From positions 5,440,501 to 5,504,500 of the forward strand of contig JAWRVZ010000025.1 of assembly GCA_037043235.1 (NCBI GenBank): 64,000 nt of DNA. The letters are read 5' to 3'. The stretch comes from Rhodeus uyekii. Taxonomy: Eukaryota; Chordata; Actinopteri; Cypriniformes; Acheilognathidae. The first letter of the stretch is position 1. Each line of letters starts with the position of its first letter. The notes beneath the pieces were generated by a model. The model did not search any database. It was not told where the DNA came from and saw nothing but the letters and a program-made list of their open reading frames with translations. This document shows positions 56,666 through 64,000 of the stretch, piece after piece. The translations under genes were made by a program, and so were the position numbers.

Positions 56666-58684
56666 ATTGTTTTTTAGGAATCTATATGATAAATTTGGTA
56701 TATGTTTGTGGCTAAAGACAATTTTAATTTATTCATAGTATTGAATAGAATGATTTTATTATATTTCATGATGTGCAGAAAAAATCCATATGCCCAGAAC
56801 CAAAAATAAAAAGCTAAAGGACAGGAATACTTTTCCAAACTGAAGCAAAACAATCTTTGTCTGAGACAGGCAAACTTTGGAGTGTTGATTCAGAGACACT
56901 TAAGCATCTTGTTTATGTCTTTCAGCAAGTTATGCACAGACAAATCTGTATTGATGTAAAGCACAGGCCACACAGGATCATTAAACAACTAAAGAGGCAG
57001 ATTTGGTCTGCATATTTTGTCATGGACTATTTTGTATGACTATTTTGAGCCTGAATGTAGTAATTCATCCTTAAACCCTTCATGAATCAGAACAAAACAG
57101 CTGCACCATTTCAGATGTAGGATTAGGACGGACTGTGACCACCTGTGCAGCTGTTCCAGTAATCCACACTTTACCTGTAACATCAGAGTAGAGCCACTGC
57201 ACCAGAGACACTCAATGAGTGTGCCAAGATCATAGCTGGCAGATCTCACAGATGAAAGGAGATTCGTTTCCACAGGTCCCTGTACCATGGGAGTTGCTAA
57301 ATATCTTTCAGTTTCAGAGAATGCTTTCGGCGTCTGTTCCATCATCTCTCTAGCAGAAGGTCATGGTGTGCCAGCCTCCTTTTAATGTGTTTCCATGCAC
57401 AATGTAATTTGCATTCCTGAGTCTAGTTAGCGGTAAAAAAAAAGAAACACACTGCGTTCTGAATCATTTTGCGGTGGTTGCCTGAGAGTAAGCCACTTCA
57501 TTCCAGTCGTGAAGATTCACACCATATTTGGCCAGTCTGAACATCAGTCGTGATCATTAATTGTGCGGTAGCCCGATTGGCACGTCTGATTTGCATAAGT
57601 TCAAGCACAATAATATGAAGACATTTACAGAGACAAATATTGTTAAACAATAATAACATAATGTTAAGCATATTTGTAACTCTAGAAAAAATGGCGACAC
57701 TCATTTGACAAACATAAACTTTAAAGATAAACAAGAAATAAAGGCACTTTATTCTTTTGTTGAATCTCCTCTACAGTTGATAGAACACCTGCTTTTGCAA
57801 AATCAAATTCTATCATATTGGTAATTTCATAACTAGAAGTTTATTGACCTGTGGTCTGTTCTCAGAGTGTAGTTAAAATTCAGTCTTGCTCAGAGCATTC
57901 CTTACTTGTGTAACTAAAAAATGGACTTGACATCATTGCACTCTGATAAACTGATTAACTATCATCTGTTAGTTGCTTATCGCAGCATTGACTTTCCCAG
58001 AGAAGTGGAAACATCTGTATATTTTACACAGAAGCACAACCTTGTTGACCCAGGCGGCAGGAGACCACATGCCGTCATCATTCCTAAGAGCTTGAACCAT
58101 TCTGCTGTTGTCAATGATCTTATCGTGTGTCTACCGAACCAGACACACGGCGTCAGTGATGTTTCACAGCCATTTGACTCCATCAAACCAGATGGAAATA
58201 TCCCAATAGCCCGATTTTAGCAACTTTTGTTAACATCATTTTAAACTTCTTTAATTATTTGAATTAATCCAGCAATTGAATAATTCAAATAGATATAATA
58301 AATACAATGCAATTAATAATTTAAATAAATGTTATTTATTTTATAATGAATAAATACAATAATTTCATACTATTTATTTATTATTATTTTTAATAATTTA
58401 AATAATGAAATTCTCTGCAGCACAGCTCGATTATCTTTAATTTGTTTATGAATTTTCAAAATGAATATCATAAACTCTCATGTGTTTCCCTTTTATTATT
58501 TGTATATCAGAACAACCAAAATAAATGTACGTACTATGAGCTCGTTAACAAAAATATTGGTTCACTTTAGTGTCTATTATGTTTACCTTATATTGTCAAA
58601 ACAAGTTGTATACATTCATAATGATGGTTTCTTAAAGTCGGCTTGACGCAAACATTGTGATAGTCTTTTCAGCTTCACAGTCTT
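56666..58684. other. Intergenic, nothing recognised
   Basis: AT-rich, including an A/T-only stretch near 58250-58400. ORFs of 78-101 codons have no recognisable domain. Confidence 0.45.
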
Positions 58685-59245
58685 TGTCACGCCATCACAG
58701 AGCTAGCACTCTTAGTTTGTTTTCATTTAGTTCCTGTTATGAATATGAGCGCCGTGCTCCCCTCTCTGGCCACCGGAGGGAGCTCACACTTATACTGATA
58801 CACATACACTACATTTCCCAGAAACCCACACATTGGACTGATTGCACACACCAGCTGGACACCATTATGACTGTTTGTCACATCACCTGGACTATAAAAG
58901 ACTCCGTTGCATGCACACACATCGCGAGGTCTTGATTTACTACGGTTATCATTCTGAGCGTTTATATCACTGTCTGTTTGCCTGTTACTGTTTCTGCCTT
59001 TTTACCCGTCTTTGATTCTGTTCTGCCTGCCCCGACCTGTGCCTGGATTTACGCTTGTGAATGTTATCTGCCCGTCTTGACTTCCCCGCCTGGATTTACG
59101 TGCCTGATTCTGTCTGCCTGCCTTTCTGACTCTTGCCTGGATTACTGATCACGAATGCTCTCTGTTTGCCCTGACCTTCTGCCTGTACGACCATTCTTAA
59201 TAAAGACAAGCGATTGGATACCTGCCTGTGAGTCCCTCTGTTACA
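58685..59245 (+). repeat. Solo LTR, Gypsy-like
   Basis: 561 bp with TGTCAC...TTACA ends. TATA box TATAAAAG at 58893-58900 and poly(A) signal AATAAA at 59199-59204 are correctly ordered for plus-strand transcription. C/T-rich R-U5-like middle (tctgcctgcc repeats). No matching second LTR and no clear target duplication. Confidence 0.6.
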
Positions 59246-59475
59246 GTTCCTTTGTTTCAGTTTCTTCCACCACTCATTTATCACAAAGGACACTGATCAT
59301 CACAGCTGTTTGTCATTTGTTCATCACCATATGTGTATTTAGTTCTCCCTGTTCATTTATCATTTGTCGGTTGTTGTCTTGTGTCTAGTCGTTTGGGTTG
59401 TTTGTCATCATTTCTTCTTCTTCATCATCATCATCATCATCATCGGCGGCGTCTGGATCTGTAACACATTGTGAG
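59246..59475 (+). repeat. Fragment of a second LTR-like repeat, related to 720-860
   Basis: Shares ggacact...cagctgtt.gtcat, ttgttc, tcaccat.tgt.ttta with 726-780. Ends with a (TCA)n run at 59424-59442. Confidence 0.4.
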
Positions 59476-62400
59476 TGAAATGGCTTTTTGAATAATAATG
59501 TTTTTTGTTTTTTTTTTAGGGAGGGATTTTGATTAATTCGATTATTTGGTTTGCTATTGCTGTGATGTGAGTGACAATGAGGGGAAGTTAGTTTTATTCA
59601 AGATTGCGAGGGCATAAGAATAATGTGCATGATAAATAATAATAAATACTGCAATATTGCATAAAGTAAAGAATTGCCCATTTCAGTGTCATGGTGACTT
59701 GATTGACTTGAATGGCAAGGAATGTGAATCCATTTCCTCTCTATATACGAATGAACATTCCACCTACACATACAAAAACACTCAAATCCCAAAATACCAA
59801 CTGTAATAAACATAATTATCCCACCCATATTTGGGGATATTGGAAGTTCACCTGCCATGCCCACATTCTTAGCATTGTTGCGTACTATAGGAAAATATCC
59901 TAGGAGACATTTACACACACTAAGTCATACAAAGCTCAGAGCAGCAGACTGAACATCACTTTTATTTATCCTGTTTGACGTACAGATGGGACGTTTCAAA
60001 AGTGGTAGTTTGGAAGCTATAGTTCTTTCAGTAGGCTGGTGCTCTAGCGTCACTTCTGTAATTCCCCCTGGGTTCATTCCTACTCAGAATTGTGCTGTCC
60101 TGCAAACTGTTTTCAGGAAGAAAGACATGTCTGACATGCTAAGGCCCAGCCATTGAGGATCAAAAAACATGCAATTAGCCAGAAATCTGCCTCATGTCTT
60201 GCACAGACTAGGCAGTGTCAGCCTTGTTCTCGGTAGTCATAAACTGATGTAATTTACTCAAGTACACACTTGTACTGTATTCCTTATTTTTAAGAGATGT
60301 TGCTAAGATAGGGCTACTAATTAATTAAAAAATTGTTTACTTGATGTATTTTTTTAACTTTTTTCTAGCATTTCTTTCTCAGTGATTAAATATATTTGCT
60401 GAAATATGTGACAAATGTCGCATTTGGTATCCTTTTAGGCTCACATCGCTCATAAAAATCACACTTACAGTATAGAGGTTGGAACAAAAAATGGAACGAC
60501 ACAATATTTTTCAAGAATTGGAAAGACAGTAACGCAAAATTGGGTATTTCAGTGACACGAATGAGATGTTTTTCCTAATGTTAATAAGTTAATTTTGGAA
60601 ATATAATACTTAGCGGCCTCTTGTGAGGCAATAAAACATGACAAATGTTTTCCAGTAACCAATAATTAAAGTCCAGACACCGATAATGTGTAGACATTTT
60701 GCATATGTCTTTAGCTTTGAAAATGAATGCTGAAAAATTTGACATCCCAGAAAGGTATTTTTCTGTGATATGTTACTCTCTGCCATGATATCAGTTGCAT
60801 TTTTAGCCTCTGCAGCTTTTGATTAAGATGACCTTTGCTTTCTGATAACTTTGCTTTATCAATATTTAGGTATTTCATTGTTTTCCGCCTGAAAGTTGCT
60901 TTATTTATCAGCAAACCATAGAAGAATTTATGTCATTGATAAGGGTTACTATGACTTGAATATCTAACACTGTGAGATATACCTGACACAACAGAGACAC
61001 CCAGGAGACCAATACAAGGTCATTAGATAAGAATACTGTCTGCTATGAAAAAAAGAAAATAATTGAAATTGTTATATAGCTTTTAATTGATATCGGCTAT
61101 ATTTATTAATAAAAAATGGAATAGACAAAAGCCAATTGAGATATAAAAGTGTGCTTTGATTATAGATATGATAATCTGGCACTGTTATACAGTAGACTTT
61201 GCCCTATATAAAATAATCTGAAATCTGCTTGTGTGTAAACAATATAATAACCTGAAATATGGTAGTAGGCTATATAAAAAATATGCTTTAATTTATCAGA
61301 AACTCCAGCATACTTGGAAGATTTTAAAATGCACATGACAGGCATCACAACATGAACCTCACATCAAGTGGCTGCAACCAGCCTTTTCTCTTTATGAAAT
61401 TGAGCATTTTAGGTGCTCTCAACCACTCTCAACACTTTTCATTGATTCGATGTCAATCCCATAATTCCCTTATGCATTTCTGTGGACACCTAACCTAACT
61501 GTATGCAGAAAAAGTTCTTGCACCAAAAGTTTCCCCTGGATTCACAACAGGTGCTGAATTCTCTAACTCACTAATGTTGCTTAATTCTATTTATTCTAAG
61601 TAAAGCAACCAGTTACTTGCATACCTAAACCACGTGCATATGTTCACCTTGGTTTCTTCTGCTGGATTTCTCTCTCCCTCTCGTGCCATTGTCAGAACCA
61701 CTTAAAATACAATAAACAGCTTTTATGGCTACCACGTTTCAGACTCAACTTGCCAGCTGTGTGAATGTGCATGCAGGCTGCATTTTGTCATGCTAATTTT
61801 ATTTAATTGCTTATTACATTAAAAGTTTAGAGACGTTTAGTTATTCTACCTAATATGTATATAGAATGTGTTTTTTTGCATACGTGTGACATTTGGTTCT
61901 AAATTATATTGTTAATATCGAATAAATTCATGATGAATCAGGATTTCTTTGTGAATACATTCATTTTTAAATATGTGCATGCATGCATGAGACTGTGTAA
62001 AACTCACTTTCTGAACATCTGCCGAGCTTAAATAAGATAAAAGATTCTGAACAATAACACCCTCATGCTGAGTAGTGTTGTCTCACTTGTGGTTTTCCCC
62101 TGTCAAACTATCTTTTTCTTTTATCCTTCCTGCTGTGTCTGTAAGGAAACGATGAGCTGTGGGAAGGGGTGTAATGAAAAATGCATGAGAAAACATTTTT
62201 AAAGCACATGTGCTGTCACGACAAGTTTAGATCAAGCTGTTGTTTTTTTGGACGATGAGCGTCGTCTACACAACAACAGACAAGTGAGTTGTGGTGAATA
62301 TATTCAGGTCTTCACCATGGATATAGCATTTTTTCCCCAAAGGCATGCATCCTTCAACATGTTGATTCTTGGGGCAGCCAAGCTTTCATCAGCTTTATTA

Positions 62401-64000
62401 AAGACATTTTGATGAAAAAAGTGGTCCCACCCTTTGAGAACGAGAGCACAGCTGGAGCATTGTGTCTGTCCATGAGGGGTCTTCCTGAAGATTTAATCCA
62501 AAATAGGCATTCGTCTCAGTGAATAATCCCAGCCCTCTGTGTTCTCATGCTTACCATCTGCATTCTATGAAAGACAGCATGTTTGAGCTTCGCTTTTGTA
62601 TATACAATTGCAACCAACGATTCAGTGGGTTTTGTCTGCAGCAAATGGAGTGTACTAAAGTTCATTAGAAAAGCGTATTTTTCAATGAACGTAATATTAT
62701 CGCCAAAAAGGTTTCATGGACTGCAAATCCCACTGTTCTGATGGCCCTTTTTAATGACTCTTGAGATCATTTACTTCATTGGAATGCTTTAGGAGGCCAT
62801 AAATCCATTCACACTTTCTTCAATATTTAGGTTAGGTAAACACAAATCACACCCATGGTTCATTCCTACATTAGTACACTGTGGTGTCAACAAGGTCATT
62901 TTAATAAACATTAAAGATGAATGTTTAATCAGTTAAAGCTAGGCAATATATTCAATCACTCTTTGTGTTTTATACATTTTATTCTTTAACATTCATGTTT
63001 ATGCAAATCCTTTGCATATAGGCACCATATAAAGTTTCCCCATTAGTTTTTTTCGCTTTTTTAAAGAAGAAACTCAAATATTCTCCATATCATCATAGAT
63101 GACTTGTGCAAACGTCTTTGCGTGTTCTGGAAATGTAAACCAGGTGACACATACTTTTAATCAATAACATTCATTACCCGGGTATGAGATGAGAAGTTTA
63201 TTTCAACCACTGGAATGAGAAATGACAGATGCTTTATCGCCACAATGCACTTTTTCTTTGTTTGATCAGAGGTTTAGCTGAAGTAGATGAATAATTTATT
63301 TACTGATCTTTTCACTATAATTAAAAACCTGATTTTGGTATGTGTTTTATTGAATTCATGTGGTTACTTTGAAAATTGTGTCTTAAAAATGTTAAATTAC
63401 TTTCACGCCACAATGCAGCGTCTTCACAGAATGTAGAATTGTATGCAAAATTTTCAAGGGCATCCTTGGGGAGACTAAATGTGCAAAAAATTATGAAAAA
63501 TCCACCCTTTGTCATAGTCATACTAGCTTTCAGCAGCCTTTTCTAATACATCACACTGCGGTTCATAAACGCATTCACGCATTGTGTGTCTAATGGTCCA
63601 TTCCCAGTGGATGTCATTGGCAAGCTTCGTTGGGTCTCTCTTCAACAGTGCACTCAGCTGGATCTTGTTTTCATTCACTAAATTGATCTATTGTGCAGAA
63701 AACAAACATGTCTCTTGCTTTCAAAATACTTCACATAAAGCAGATGACCATTCACATATCTCAAAAATGACCCCCCCCCGCCCTTGACCTATTATTCCAA
63801 GTCACAGTACTGAGCATAATGAGCACAAAGTTAAGTATGTAGCACAATGTTCTCTTTTGAATATAGACAATTAACCATTTATAAATGTTCTAGTACAGTG
63901 GATTTTTAAAGCTAGGGTCTGTAGAAAACTTGCTTGGTGGAAGAGGGGCCACAGAAAAGTTCAATACATTTTTTTTAAATTAATCATGAGAATAAGTATT
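59476..64000. other. Intergenic, nothing recognised
   Basis: About 4.5 kb of AT-rich DNA. No splice-supported exon, transposon end or RNA gene was seen; a C run lies at 63770-63779. ORFs of 60-106 codons look like chance. Confidence 0.45.

Noticed and set aside
57921..58220. 99-codon ORF with plausible-looking protein
   Set aside because: No recognised family, no splice signals at sensible positions, and no neighbouring exons.
1..64000. CRISPR arrays, tRNA or rRNA genes
   Set aside because: No regularly spaced direct repeats and no cloverleaf-type A/B-box sequence was found by eye; the genome is a vertebrate's.

Overview
The window looks like nuclear DNA of a teleost fish, probably a cyprinid or close relative. 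It has a vertebrate intron-exon gene with very short introns, AT-rich intergenic DNA, and a dense mix of fish-type transposons (Tc1-like, hAT-like, Ty3/Gypsy LTR elements, palindromic MITEs). The species is not determined; the cyprinid call rests on repeat families I recognise and is inference.

One conventional host gene is visible: a complete thrombospondin-1 gene (thbs1) on the minus strand, coding from 51049 down to 41932. I assembled 22 coding exon segments with consistent GT-AG junctions and phases. They sum to 3498 nt, or 1165 residues plus stop, close to mammalian TSP1. Domain order is signal peptide, laminin-G-like N-terminal domain, two-cysteine oligomerisation coiled coil, VWC, three TSRs, three EGF-like domains, type III Ca-binding repeats and C-terminal lectin-like domain. 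KRFK (TGF-beta activation) and RGD (integrin) motifs are kept. A small non-coding first exon and a TATA-like box lie just upstream, near 51163-51355.

Two very young LTR retrotransposons dominate the left part. (1) 2984-6277 (3294 bp, minus strand): two 806-bp LTRs identical by eye, a 5-bp GATAT duplication, one 434-codon gag-like ORF with nine 27-bp repeats, and no pol. Its primer site is complementary to the predicted 5' end of its own RNA, which suggests Tf1/sushi-type self-priming. (2) 18854-27403 (8550 bp, minus strand): an apparently intact autonomous Ty3/Gypsy element with 1003-bp LTRs differing at one seen base, a TCTA duplication, a tRNA-His-like primer site, intact gag and pol, and a textbook -1 frameshift signal. 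Its LTR contains a 90-bp block that equals two separated LTR segments joined exactly at GT...AG boundaries, as if spliced LTR RNA had been copied back into the LTR.

The rest is intergenic DNA with older repeats. These are a decayed gag-like proline-rich relic (about 860-2440), an inverted-repeat DNA element (11257-11989), hAT-like elements with target duplications (17795-18212 and 52821-53954), Tc1-like relics (29172-29844, 30556-31146, 55560-56665), pogo/Tigger-like ends (32031, 35652), a dispersed repeat pair (36237/39059, with a relative in a thbs1 intron), a palindromic MITE about 0.7 kb upstream of thbs1 (52064-52667), and a solo LTR (58685-59245). No tRNA, rRNA or CRISPR array was recognised.
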